Assembly: GCA_017464225.1 (NCBI GenBank)
Contig: JAFUDW010000042.1
Location: 1-15,796, forward strand
DNA: 15,796 nt
From: Clostridia bacterium
GTDB taxonomy: Bacteria; Bacillota_A; Clostridia; Christensenellales; Aristaeellaceae
Direction: 5' to 3'
Shown: piece after piece, positions 1-8,022 of the stretch
How positions within the stretch are numbered: the first letter of the stretch is position 1
How the letters are laid out: each line of letters begins with the position of its first letter
Program-made: the position numbers and the translations under genes
The notes under the pieces: generated by a model
What the model was told of the DNA's origin: nothing
The model's input: the letters and a program-made list of their open reading frames with translations, nothing else
Databases searched by the model: none

Positions 1-6
1 AAAAAC

Positions 7-141
7 ATGTTCCGTACGTATCAGCCGAAAAAGCGCCAGCGCAGCAAGGTGCATGGTTTCCGTGCCCGTATGTCCACCAAGAACGGCCGCCGCGTTCTCG
101 CCGCCCGCCGTCGTCGTGGCCGTAAGGAACTGACCGTGTGA
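7..141 (+). CDS. rpmH: 50S ribosomal protein L34
   Basis: The 44-residue product begins [20 protein letters not shown], the near-invariant L34 sequence, and ends in the usual basic tail ([12 protein letters not shown]). L34 is a small, very basic protein of the large ribosomal subunit. The length is exactly typical for the family. Only six bases precede the ATG, so its promoter and ribosome-binding site lie outside the window. Arginine is encoded by CGT in 7 of 12 cases, whereas the neighbouring genes mostly use CGC; this fits the codon bias of a very highly expressed gene. It is the first gene of the conserved rpmH-rnpA-yidD-yidC-jag cluster, which in most bacteria sits beside dnaA and oriC. 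Confidence 0.98.
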   Translation: MFRTYQPKKRQRSKVHGFRARMSTKNGRRVLAARRRRGRKELTV

Positions 142-147
142 TCCTTG

Positions 148-170
148 GGTCACGTTCATTTGGCGTGACC
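148..170 (+). other. Perfect 7-bp inverted repeat just after rpmH
   Basis: GGTCACG (148-154) and CGTGACC (164-170) pair perfectly around a 9-base loop, starting six bases after the rpmH stop. No U tract follows, so it is not a terminator by itself. It could be a 3'-end stabiliser of the rpmH message, an RNase processing site, or a protein-binding palindrome. The function is inferred; only the repeat is seen. Confidence 0.5.
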
Positions 171-189
171 GACAGACGAAGCATGGCTC

Positions 190-235
190 AACCCGCCCCG
201 TTGCCTGCCATCGTGCAACCACAGGGGCGGGTTTT
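190..235 (+). terminator. Long GC-rich hairpin with short U run between rpmH and rnpA (attenuator-like)
   Basis: AACCCGCCCC (190-199) pairs with GGGGCGGGTT (224-233). An inner GTTGC (200-204) pairs with GCAAC (215-219), giving about 15 base pairs with a small one-sided bulge. The 3' side runs into TTTT (232-235). The U run is short, so partial termination is more likely than full termination. This would let abundant rpmH transcripts end here while fewer continue into rnpA and the membrane-insertase genes. It could also be an RNA processing site. Confidence 0.6.
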
Positions 236-267
236 CCATTGCGATCTTTTTTGAGTGACGAGGCAAT

Positions 268-603
268 ATGCAGCGCCAATACCGCATTCGCAAAAACGGG
301 CAGTTCCAATACGTTTTCCGCAAGGGAAAGGGAATGGGCTGCCGGGAAATGTCGCTGACCTATGTGCGGGCAGGACGCATACAGGTTGGCTTTTCGGTGA
401 GCAAAAAAATAGGCAACGCCGTGACCCGCAACCGGGTAAAGCGGCGGATGCGCGAATGCTTCCGCCTGCAGATGCACACGCTCAAAAACGGTTTATATGT
501 GTTTGCCGCCCGTCCGGCGGCGGCCGACGCATCCTATCGGCAGCTGGAGAACGCCATGAACGGCCTGCTCCGCCGTCAGAGCCTTTACCGCGACGCGCAA
601 TGA
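268..603 (+). CDS. rnpA: Ribonuclease P protein component
   Basis: This 111-residue basic protein has the RnpA pattern: an early FQYVFRKGK segment at residues 13-21, a strand [11 protein letters not shown] at 42-52, and the RNR signature [11 protein letters not shown] at 53-63 that contacts the RNA subunit. RnpA is the protein cofactor of RNase P, which removes 5' leaders from pre-tRNAs by helping the catalytic RNA bind substrate. Length is normal for the family. The ATG at 268 is preceded by GAGG with only a 4-base gap, a slightly close ribosome-binding site. Its position directly after rpmH is the standard arrangement. A longer overlapping reading frame from 255 is a frame shadow. Confidence 0.97.
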   Translation: MQRQYRIRKNGQFQYVFRKGKGMGCREMSLTYVRAGRIQVGFSVSKKIGNAVTRNRVKRRMRECFRLQMHTLKNGLYVFAARPAAADASYRQLENAMNGLLRRQSLYRDAQ

Positions 604-631
604 TCTGCGCAAGACTGGGGTGACAGCAGTA

Positions 632-883
632 ATGAAGCGAACCGTGCTCGCGTCCCTGCGCTTCTATAAGCGGAATATCAGTCCGCTCCTACCGCCCGCG
701 TGCAGATATGTGCCCACCTGTTCGGAATACGCCCGCACCGCTGTAGAGCGCTTCGGGCCCGTATACGGCGGTTATCTCGCGGCCAAAAGGCTGCTGCGCT
801 GCCATCCTCTCGCGAAGGGCGGCTTTGATCCCGTTCCCGATCCCGCCCCAACAGTAATCAGGAAGGACGAAACTGACACATGA
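632..883 (+). CDS. yidD: Membrane protein insertion efficiency factor YidD
   Basis: The 83-residue product shows the YidD/DUF37 family signature: [20 protein letters not shown] at residues 10-29, conserved cysteines C24 and C30, [13 protein letters not shown], then [17 protein letters not shown] at 53-69. YidD is a small, peripheral inner-face protein thought to assist YidC-dependent insertion of membrane proteins. I chose the ATG at 632 because GGGGTG at 617-622 is then well spaced (9 bases) and the protein starts MKR, as is usual. An in-frame GTG at 620 lies inside that ribosome-binding site and is less likely. The stop overlaps the yidC start (ATGA), implying translational coupling. Confidence 0.95.
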   Translation: MKRTVLASLRFYKRNISPLLPPACRYVPTCSEYARTAVERFGPVYGGYLAAKRLLRCHPLAKGGFDPVPDPAPTVIRKDETDT

Positions 884-1932
884 CGCAATTCTTCAGAAAC
901 ATCCTTGAATGGATCTACGGTCTGGTGGGCAGCTACGGCGTGGCCGTGGTGCTGTTCACCCTGCTGATCCGAACCATCCTTACCCCCCTGGAAATCAGCT
1001 CCCGCAAGGGCATGCGCAAGATGAGCGCCATCCAGCCCAAGCTCAACGCCCTGCAGCAGAAGTACGGCAAAGACCAGGCCAAACTGCAGCAGAAGCAGCA
1101 GGAGCTGATGAAAAAAGAGCACTACAATCCCCTCTCCGGCTGCCTGCCGCTGCTGATCCAGTGGCCCATCCTGTTCATCATGTTCTACGCCATGCGCGAC
1201 GTGGCCAACATCAACATCGTGGATCAGGCCTTTACCTTCCTCAAAGGCGAAACCCCAGTGTACGAGCCTTTCCTGTGGGTCAAAAACGTGTTCATGGCAG
1301 ACTCCCCCTTTAAAACCGCCGCTGTGGACGCCAGTTCGCTGCTGGCCTCTGGCGCCAACATCTGGAATGAAGCCCTGCAAAAGCTGTCCAGCGCCGATCT
1401 GGAAGTGGTCCTGAGCAACATCCGCGCCGCCGTTCCCGCTGCCGCCGAGCTCAGCCAGGAACAGATCCTGAACTTTGCCAGCACCACCGCCGTGCGCGAC
1501 ACCGTAAACACCTACCTGCTCCCGGCGCTGCAGACCATGCCGTCCTATACCGCCGCCGTGGCGCCCGTGGCCGGTTGGGCCGGCGTCAACTTCCTGCTGT
1601 TCAAGGTCACGCTGTACCAGCAGTTCAACGGCCTTTTGATCCTGCCTATCCTGTCAGGCGTTACCCAGGTGATGATGACCAAGCTGAACCCCAGCATGCA
1701 GACGCAGCCCGCCGCCGAAGGCAGCCAGAACGCCCAGGCCAACAGCATGAACAGCTTCATGAAGTACTTCTTCCCGCTGTTCTCGGTATTCATCTGCTTG
1801 ACCAGCAACGCCGGTTTTGCCCTGTACTGGTCCGCCATCAACCTGTTTGCCACCGGGCAATCCATCCTGATCAATAAGTATCTCGAGCGTCAGGATGCCA
1901 AAAAAGGCCCCGAGGAGGATGCCGTAAAATGA
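880..1932 (+). CDS. yidC: Membrane protein insertase YidC/Oxa1 family
   Basis: This 350-residue polytopic membrane protein inserts and folds membrane proteins, alone or with SecYEG. Visible parts are: TM1 at about residues 17-36 with the conserved groove arginine R31; the charged, coiled-coil-like cytoplasmic loop at 40-82; [14 protein letters not shown] at 83-96 leading into TM2; and hydrophobic segments near 236-265 and 293-330 forming the remaining core helices. There is no lipoprotein signal and no E. coli-type P1 domain, so it is of the Gram-positive type. It is longer than the usual 210-290 residues because of an Ala-rich stretch at about 112-232 between TM2 and TM3, predicted to face outward. 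It overlaps both yidD and jag by four bases. Confidence 0.96.
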   Translation: MTQFFRNILEWIYGLVGSYGVAVVLFTLLIRTILTPLEISSRKGMRKMSAIQPKLNALQQKYGKDQAKLQQKQQELMKKEHYNPLSGCLPLLIQWPILFIMFYAMRDVANINIVDQAFTFLKGETPVYEPFLWVKNVFMADSPFKTAAVDASSLLASGANIWNEALQKLSSADLEVVLSNIRAAVPAAAELSQEQILNFASTTAVRDTVNTYLLPALQTMPSYTAAVAPVAGWAGVNFLLFKVTLYQQFNGLLILPILSGVTQVMMTKLNPSMQTQPAAEGSQNAQANSMNSFMKYFFPLFSVFICLTSNAGFALYWSAINLFATGQSILINKYLERQDAKKGPEEDAVK

Positions 1933-2930
1933 GAAAATCCTATGAAGCCAAAGGCAAGACCCGCGAAGAAGCCATCGACGCCGGTCTGGAAGCGCTTGAT
2001 CTAACCATCGACGAGGTGGTCGTTGAGGATGTCGAAGAGGGCAGCAAGGGCCTGTTCGGTTTGTTTGGAAGCCGTCCCTGGACTGTGCGGCTCACCGCCA
2101 TCGAGGACGACGAAAAGAACGAAGCGCTGGACACCCATTCGCTTTTCGCCGATTCTCTGGAAGAAAAGCCCGCCAAGAAGCAGGCCGTTAAAGCCGAAAA
2201 GCCCGCCGCTGAGAAAAAAAACGCTGCTAAAAAGGCCGCTGAAAAGCCTGAAAAGAAGGACGAAGTTCCTGCCGAACCCGCTGTAAAGGCGGAAAAGCCC
2301 GCTCCGGAAAAGAAGGAAAAAAAGCCCGCTGAAAAGAAGCAGCCCCGCAAGCCCAAGCAGGAAGCCGAAAAGAAGCCCGTGATCCCCGCCGAGCAGGCCG
2401 ATCGCAAGACCTCCGCCGGCATGGCCCAGGATTTCCTGCAGGAGCTGACCCGCCTGATGGGCGTGGAGGTTTCGGTGCACGTGAACACCGATGAGGAAGG
2501 CAACGTGCGCGTCAACATGGAAGGCGACTCCCAGGGCATCCTGATCGGCCGCCGCGGCGAAACGCTGGACGCGCTGCAATACCTGACCAGCCTGAAGGTC
2601 AACAAGGGCAAGAGCGATTATACCCGCGTAACGCTGGACACCGAGGGCTATCGCGCCCGCCGCGAGGAAGCGCTGGTTCGCCTGGCCAACCGCATGGCCA
2701 ACCGCGCCGTCAAGACCGGCCGCCGCGTCAGCATTGAGCCCATGAATCCCTACGAGCGCCGCATCCTGCACTCCGCGCTCCAGGATAACCCCGACGTAAC
2801 CACCCACTCCGAAGGCGAAGAGCCTAACCGCCATGTGGTGATCACCGTCAACAAGCCTTCCAAGGGGAAGAAAACTGCCGCTCCCGCCGCTGAGGAAGCT
2901 GTAAGCGATCCGGAAAGCAACGAAGAATAA
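1929..2930 (+). CDS. jag: RNA-binding protein Jag/KhpB (Jag_N, KH, R3H)
   Basis: The 333-residue protein has the three Jag domains. Jag_N spans residues 1-56 (EAKGKTREEAIDAGLEALDL, then KGLFGLFGSRPW). A KH domain lies at about 163-235, with the GxxG loop in LIGRRGET (205-212). A C-terminal R3H domain lies at about 240-308, with R278-x2-H281 in PYERRILHSAL. Between them, residues 65-155 are a Lys/Ala/Pro/Glu-rich, probably disordered linker. Jag/KhpB binds RNA, usually with KhpA, and affects cell elongation and division in streptococci. The start overlaps the yidC stop by ATGA, so expression is coupled. A terminator follows directly, making it the last gene of the transcript. Confidence 0.95.
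   Translation: MRKSYEAKGKTREEAIDAGLEALDLTIDEVVVEDVEEGSKGLFGLFGSRPWTVRLTAIEDDEKNEALDTHSLFADSLEEKPAKKQAVKAEKPAAEKKNAAKKAAEKPEKKDEVPAEPAVKAEKPAPEKKEKKPAEKKQPRKPKQEAEKKPVIPAEQADRKTSAGMAQDFLQELTRLMGVEVSVHVNTDEEGNVRVNMEGDSQGILIGRRGETLDALQYLTSLKVNKGKSDYTRVTLDTEGYRARREEALVRLANRMANRAVKTGRRVSIEPMNPYERRILHSALQDNPDVTTHSEGEEPNRHVVITVNKPSKGKKTAAPAAEEAVSDPESNEE
2166..2393 (+). repeat. Low-complexity AEKP/EKK-coding linker inside jag
   Basis: The segment encodes repeated AEKPA, EKK and KPAEKK units (residues about 80-155 of Jag), with the DNA word gaaaagcccgc recurring. It is not a clean tandem array. It is likely a flexible basic linker that varies in length between relatives. Confidence 0.6.
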
Positions 2931-2943
2931 GCAATTCATTTTG

Positions 2944-2970
2944 AAACGAGGGTTTGCGCCCTCGTTTTTT
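2944..2970 (+). terminator. Intrinsic terminator after jag
   Basis: AAACGAGGG (2944-2952), loop TTTGCG, then CCCTCGTTT (2959-2967), ending in TTTTTT (2965-2970). This is a textbook rho-independent terminator placed 14 bases after the jag stop. It closes the rpmH-jag transcription unit. Confidence 0.92.
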
Positions 2971-2972
2971 AT

Positions 2973-3001
2973 TTGCCTTTGTTTGGCGTACCTGATATAA
3001 T
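2973..3001 (+). promoter_or_regulatory. Sigma-A-type extended -10 promoter for the methyltransferase operon
   Basis: The -35-like TTGCCT (2973-2978) is separated by 17 bases from a perfect TATAAT (2996-3001), which also has the extended -10 TG at 2993-2994. Transcription would begin near 3008, giving a leader of about 25 bases with AGGAGG at 3016-3021. It begins immediately after the jag terminator, so the three following genes form an independent unit. Confidence 0.8.
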
Positions 3002-3032
3002 AGGAACAAATGCAAAGGAGGCTATGATCCGT

Positions 3033-3785
3033 ATGGAATATACCGATATCAACGCCAGCACCATCGACCGCTGGTGCAGCGATGGCTGGGAATGGGGAAA
3101 GCCGCTTCCCAAAGAAAGATTTGAGGCGGCCAAACGCGGCGAATGGGACGTGCAGCTCACCCCCACAAAGCCTGTACCCCACGCCTGGTTTGGTCCGCTT
3201 TCGGGCTGCCGCCTGCTGGGCCTTGCCAGCGGTGGAGCGCAGCAGATGCCGGTATTCGCCTCGCTCGGCGCCAATTGTACCGTGCTGGATTACAGCGAAC
3301 ATCAGCTGCAAAACGAACGCGAGTACGCAGCCCGAGAGGGCTATCCCATGGAGATCATCCGGGCGGACATGAGCAAGCCGCTGCCCTTCGGCGATGAAAG
3401 CTTCGATATCATCTTTCATCCGGTGTCCAACTGCTATGTGCGCTTTGTGGAACCCATCTGGCGGGAATGCTACCGCATCCTGAAGCCCGGCGGACGGCTG
3501 CTGGCCAGCTTTGACAACGGCATCAATTACCTGGTGGATGAAAAAGAGGAGCGGATAATTCATACCATGCCCTTCGACCCGCTGGCCGATCCCGCGCTGA
3601 TGGAAGAATGCCTGCGCAGCGATTCAGGCGTGCAGTTTTCCCATACCTATACTGAGGAGCTGGGCGGGCTGCTGCGCGCGGGCTTCCGCCTATGCGATCT
3701 GTACGAGGATACAAACGGCACGGGCCGCCTGCACGCAATGAATGTCAATACCTTTATGGCCGTTCTCTGCGTGAAGGAGGGATAA
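3033..3785 (+). CDS. Class I SAM-dependent methyltransferase, substrate unknown
   Basis: The 250-residue protein has a Rossmann methyltransferase core. Motif I is LLGLASGGAQQ (61-71), followed by the acidic end of strand 2 in VLDYSEHQL (84-92). DMSKPLPFGDESFDIIF (112-128) is the motif II/III region, and ILKPGGRLLASFDNG (149-163) is the post-motif helix and strand. The N-terminus INASTIDRWCSDGWEWGKP is a signature I associate with uncharacterised methyltransferases of Bacillota. The substrate cannot be inferred. I chose the ATG at 3033, 11 bases after AGGAGG; another ATG at 3024 is only 2 bases from it, and an upstream TTG at 2973 lies in the promoter. It is the first gene of an operon with the TIM-barrel gene, whose TTG start is 2 bases after this stop. 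Confidence 0.85.
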   Translation: MEYTDINASTIDRWCSDGWEWGKPLPKERFEAAKRGEWDVQLTPTKPVPHAWFGPLSGCRLLGLASGGAQQMPVFASLGANCTVLDYSEHQLQNEREYAAREGYPMEIIRADMSKPLPFGDESFDIIFHPVSNCYVRFVEPIWRECYRILKPGGRLLASFDNGINYLVDEKEERIIHTMPFDPLADPALMEECLRSDSGVQFSHTYTEELGGLLRAGFRLCDLYEDTNGTGRLHAMNVNTFMAVLCVKEG

Positions 3786-3787
3786 CC

Positions 3788-4576
3788 TTGCGCTTTGGCA
3801 TGCCTTTTCTGCTGGAAAACAACAATATAGAGGAGGCCGTTCAGCTTGCCTCGTCTCTCCATCTGGATTTTCTGGAGCTCAATCTGAACTTTCCCGCCTG
3901 CCAGGGCGATCTTCTGTCCTCCCAGCGGCTGCTGTCGCTTGGAAAGCGCTACGGCATCGGCTTTACCCTTCATCTGGAGGAGGAAGCGGCGCCATGCTCC
4001 TTTACCGCGCCTGTGCGCCTCGCATGGCTACAGGCGGCAAAGGAAGCCATTATTCTGGCGCGGGAGGCAGGCGTGCCCATTGTGAACCTGCATTGGCTCC
4101 GCGGCGTATACATCACGCTTCCCCAGGGTCGCAAATTCCTGTACCGGCGCTATCGGGAGGACTACCTGCACAGCACAATGGAATTTCGCGCGCTCTGCGA
4201 GGAAGCCGCCCAGGGCGCGGTACGCATATGCGTTGAAAACACCGAGGGCTGGGAGCCGTTTCAGATCGAGGCCATAGAGCTTCTGCTGCAATCGCCGGCG
4301 TTTGGCCTGACGCTGGACGTCGGGCATGAAAAAACGGCGGGAAACCGGGACGCCTGGTTTTATGAAAAGCACGCAGACAGGCTTTGCCACATGCATCTGC
4401 ACGACGCCCTTCCCAATCAATGCCATATGCCGCTGGGCACAGGCGAACTGGATATCGCATCGCTGATCCGCCTGGCTGACGCCGCTAAGGCAGGCGCGGT
4501 GCTGGAAATCAAAACAGTTTCAGCGCTTCGGGACAGCGTGGCCTATTTACAGGAAAGGGGACTCTTTCATGAATGA
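3788..4576 (+). CDS. Xylose isomerase-like TIM-barrel protein (sugar phosphate isomerase/epimerase or AP-endonuclease-2 superfamily)
   Basis: The 262-residue protein resembles the AP_endonuc_2 (PF01261) fold. Its opening RFGMPFLLENNNIEEAVQLA and DFLELNLNFP are typical of the sugar phosphate isomerase/epimerase group. Candidate metal or catalytic residues are H62, H102, E150 (CVEN), D177 and H180 (LDVGH), H203/H205 (HMHLHDA), H213 (CHMPLGTGELD) and E240 (LEIK), a layout shared with endonuclease IV. The usual Asp before H213 is replaced by a Gln-Cys context. The TTG at 3788 is preferred because AGGAGG (3775-3780) sits 7 bases upstream; an in-frame ATG at 3800 would remove a conserved start. It overlaps alkD by 8 bases. 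The substrate is unknown, and an abasic-site role is possible but unproven. Confidence 0.82.
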   Translation: MRFGMPFLLENNNIEEAVQLASSLHLDFLELNLNFPACQGDLLSSQRLLSLGKRYGIGFTLHLEEEAAPCSFTAPVRLAWLQAAKEAIILAREAGVPIVNLHWLRGVYITLPQGRKFLYRRYREDYLHSTMEFRALCEEAAQGAVRICVENTEGWEPFQIEAIELLLQSPAFGLTLDVGHEKTAGNRDAWFYEKHADRLCHMHLHDALPNQCHMPLGTGELDIASLIRLADAAKAGAVLEIKTVSALRDSVAYLQERGLFHE

Positions 4577-5249
4577 CGTTCTGAACCGGCTGCTGTCATT
4601 GCGCGATCCGGACAACGCCGCTTTCCAGTCCAAACTGGCTCCCGGCATCAACGCTGACCGTTTTCTGGGCGTGCGCACGCCGGAGATCCGCAAGCTGGGC
4701 AAGGCGCTCCAAAATACGCCTGAGGCTGCGGCCTTCATGGACGCCCTCCCCCATTTCTATTTTGACGAAAACAACCTGCACGCCGTATTGATCGAGGGGA
4801 TCAAGGATTTTGAAAGCTGCGTCGCGTCGCTTGACCGCTTTCTCCCCTTTGTGGATAATTGGGCCACCTGCGATATCATGAGCCCCAAATGCTTCAAAAA
4901 GCATTTGCCCGAGCTGCTCTCCCACATCCGCCGATGGATGAACAGCACGCACCCCTATACCTGCCGCTTCGGCATCGGCATGCTGTTGCGCTGGTATCTG
5001 GACGATGCCTTTGATCCGCAATATCTGGATTGGGTGGCCGCCCTGCGCTCGGAGGAATACTACGTCAACATGATGATCGCCTGGTATTTCGCCACGGCGC
5101 TGGCCAAGCAATACAACGCCGCGCTGCCCTATCTCCAAAATAAAAAACTGGCCCCCTGGACGCATAACAAAGCCATCCAGAAGGCCATCGAAAGTTATCG
5201 CGTAACGCCGGAACAAAAGGAAGCGCTCCGCGGGCTCAAGATCCGATAA
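4569..5249 (+). CDS. DNA alkylation repair protein, AlkD-like HEAT-repeat glycosylase
   Basis: The 226-residue all-helical protein matches the AlkC/AlkD family (DNA_alkylation, PF08713), which excises N3- and N7-alkylated purines without base flipping. The residues important in Bacillus cereus AlkD (W109, D113, R148, W187) appear to be kept here as W98 and D102 in DNWATCDIMSP, R133 in YTCRFGIGML and W172 in MMIAWYFATA. The W-to-D and R-to-W spacings are the same as in AlkD. RTPEIRKLGK (36-45) is the usual early family motif. An AAGGGGA-like ribosome-binding site precedes the ATG, which lies inside the end of the TIM-barrel gene. It is the last gene of the operon and faces the convergent right-arm genes. 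Confidence 0.9.
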   Translation: MNDVLNRLLSLRDPDNAAFQSKLAPGINADRFLGVRTPEIRKLGKALQNTPEAAAFMDALPHFYFDENNLHAVLIEGIKDFESCVASLDRFLPFVDNWATCDIMSPKCFKKHLPELLSHIRRWMNSTHPYTCRFGIGMLLRWYLDDAFDPQYLDWVAALRSEEYYVNMMIAWYFATALAKQYNAALPYLQNKKLAPWTHNKAIQKAIESYRVTPEQKEALRGLKIR

Positions 5250-5274
5250 ACCCGCCCGGTAAAACGGTTTCTCT
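5248..5274. terminator. Weak possible terminator in the convergent gap
   Basis: AAACCCG (5248-5254) can pair with CGGTTT (5265-5270) with one bulged base, followed on the + strand by the T-rich CTCTT. The stem is short and there is no real U run on either strand. The 37-base gap between two convergent genes needs some termination signal, and this is the only candidate I see. Confidence 0.3.
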
Positions 5275-5286
5275 TGCCCGGAAAAA

Positions 5287-6225
5287 TCACTGCTTGCTGT
5301 TGATCCATTCGCCTGCCACTTCGATCTGCTGGCAAACGAGATCGACGATCTGATCTGCGGTCAGCGGCTTTACATCCTCCCGGGCTGTATCGGTTGTGCG
5401 CCAGCCCGCCTGGAGCACATTGCGCAGGGCGGCTTCCACACAGGCTGCCTCCCGTTCAAGCTTCAGCGTGTCGCGCAGCAGCCGGTATACGGCGCGAAGC
5501 ATACCAAAGGGATTGGCATCGTCGCTCTCCTGCCGCAGCGCGGCGTAAAGGCCGCAATCACCGTCCAGGTAAGCGTCATAGCACATGCCGGGAGCGCCGC
5601 ACAGCGCCGCCGCCGCCTCTGCCAGGATGCCGCCTGCATAGGGCGGGCACAGGATCACGCCCAAGCGGGTGGGACGGTACACCATATCGGGCACCATCTG
5701 CTGCAATGCGGTTTCCCGGGCATGGAAAGGCGCTTTCATGGAATCAGCGCGCTCCATGGCCTTCTTCCATCCTTCGGCCAGCTTGCCGCTGGGCGGCACC
5801 TGGGTAATAGGCAGGCTGTCCCGGGCCGAAAGGGCGTACGCCTGCACTGCGGCGGCGCGAAGGCTGTCCTCATCGCTGCCCAATGCCTGAATCAGCACGG
5901 CGTTCAGCGGCCCGGAAGCGCCCATCAGCGAGCGGTTTTCAATGAGATGGGTATACCGGAGCTCGCGTTCCCGGCACAGGCAACCCATTTCATCGGCCAG
6001 GGCGGGCAAACACTGCATGCCGCTCTCCCCGGCCAGCACGCCCAGCGCGCCGCCGCAAAGATCGGCGATATCATCAGTGAGCGCAGGCGACCGGTCGCAG
6101 CGCCGCATGGGCATGGACAGCGTATGGCCAAAGGCCAGCGCAACTTGGGTAATGATATAGGAAGCGGCGTCGCACAGCGCCTTGCCGCGTTCCGATTCAT
6201 AAAGCAAAACGATTTTTCCGCGCAT
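5287..6225 (-). CDS. Degenerate isopropylmalate/isocitrate dehydrogenase-fold protein, probably not a canonical dehydrogenase
   Basis: The 312-residue intact frame aligns by eye with LeuB/Icd along most of its length: KIVLL at the N-terminus, VILCPPYAGGILAEAAAALC (190-209) against the VIVTENLFGDILSDEASMLT region, GLYAAL (225-230) against GLYEPVHG, and REAACVEAALRNVLQAGWRT (258-277) against the C-terminal helix plus GYRT. The catalytic features look lost: GDGIGPE reads ESERGKA, the RELTGG substrate loop is absent, the VDKANV lysine position reads VPPSGK, the metal aspartates of GDILSDE become G and E, and HGSAPDIAGKN is shortened to RQESDDAN. It is about 40 residues shorter than LeuB. It follows pyrR by 13 bases, with AGGA as a plausible ribosome-binding site. 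It could be a regulator, a structural protein or an enzyme with altered chemistry. Confidence 0.7.
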   Translation of the reverse strand: MRGKIVLLYESERGKALCDAASYIITQVALAFGHTLSMPMRRCDRSPALTDDIADLCGGALGVLAGESGMQCLPALADEMGCLCRERELRYTHLIENRSLMGASGPLNAVLIQALGSDEDSLRAAAVQAYALSARDSLPITQVPPSGKLAEGWKKAMERADSMKAPFHARETALQQMVPDMVYRPTRLGVILCPPYAGGILAEAAAALCGAPGMCYDAYLDGDCGLYAALRQESDDANPFGMLRAVYRLLRDTLKLEREAACVEAALRNVLQAGWRTTDTAREDVKPLTADQIVDLVCQQIEVAGEWINSKQ

Positions 6226-6238
6226 GGATACACATCCT

Positions 6239-7946
<1,708 letters not shown>

Positions 7947-7958
7947 GCGTCCTCCTAT

Positions 7959-8015
7959 AAAAACAGATCAGCCCCGCTTCAGCCGTCGCGCTGCCACGCG
8001 GCCGAAGCAAGGGCT
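7959..8015 (-). terminator. Hairpin with T run between the M3 peptidase and capA
   Basis: Read on the minus strand, AGCCC (8015-8011), GCTTC (8008-8004) and GCCG (8002-7999) pair with CGGC (7985-7982), GAAGC (7980-7976) and GGGCT (7974-7970 region), about 14 base pairs with small internal mismatches. TTTTT follows 6 bases later (7963-7959). It fits a terminator ending the gntR-pepF transcript, although the T run is displaced and merges into the capA ribosome-binding site. A capA leader structure is the alternative. Confidence 0.55.
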
Positions 8016-8022
8016 GACGCCG

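Noticed and set aside
255..623. 122-codon frame overlapping rnpA, recalling the overlapping rpmH/rnpA genes of Thermus
   Set aside because: rnpA in the other frame has the full RNR motif and normal length; this frame gives an Arg/Pro-rich product with no family features.
2001..3563. 520-codon minus-strand frame opposite jag and the methyltransferase
   Set aside because: It crosses the jag terminator and the methyltransferase promoter and gives a low-complexity product rich in Leu/Phe/Gly that mirrors the Jag linker.
5250..5286. GCCCGG occurring twice in the convergent gap as a terminator stem
   Set aside because: The two copies are direct, not inverted, so they cannot form a stem; only a weaker AAACC/GGTTT pairing remains.
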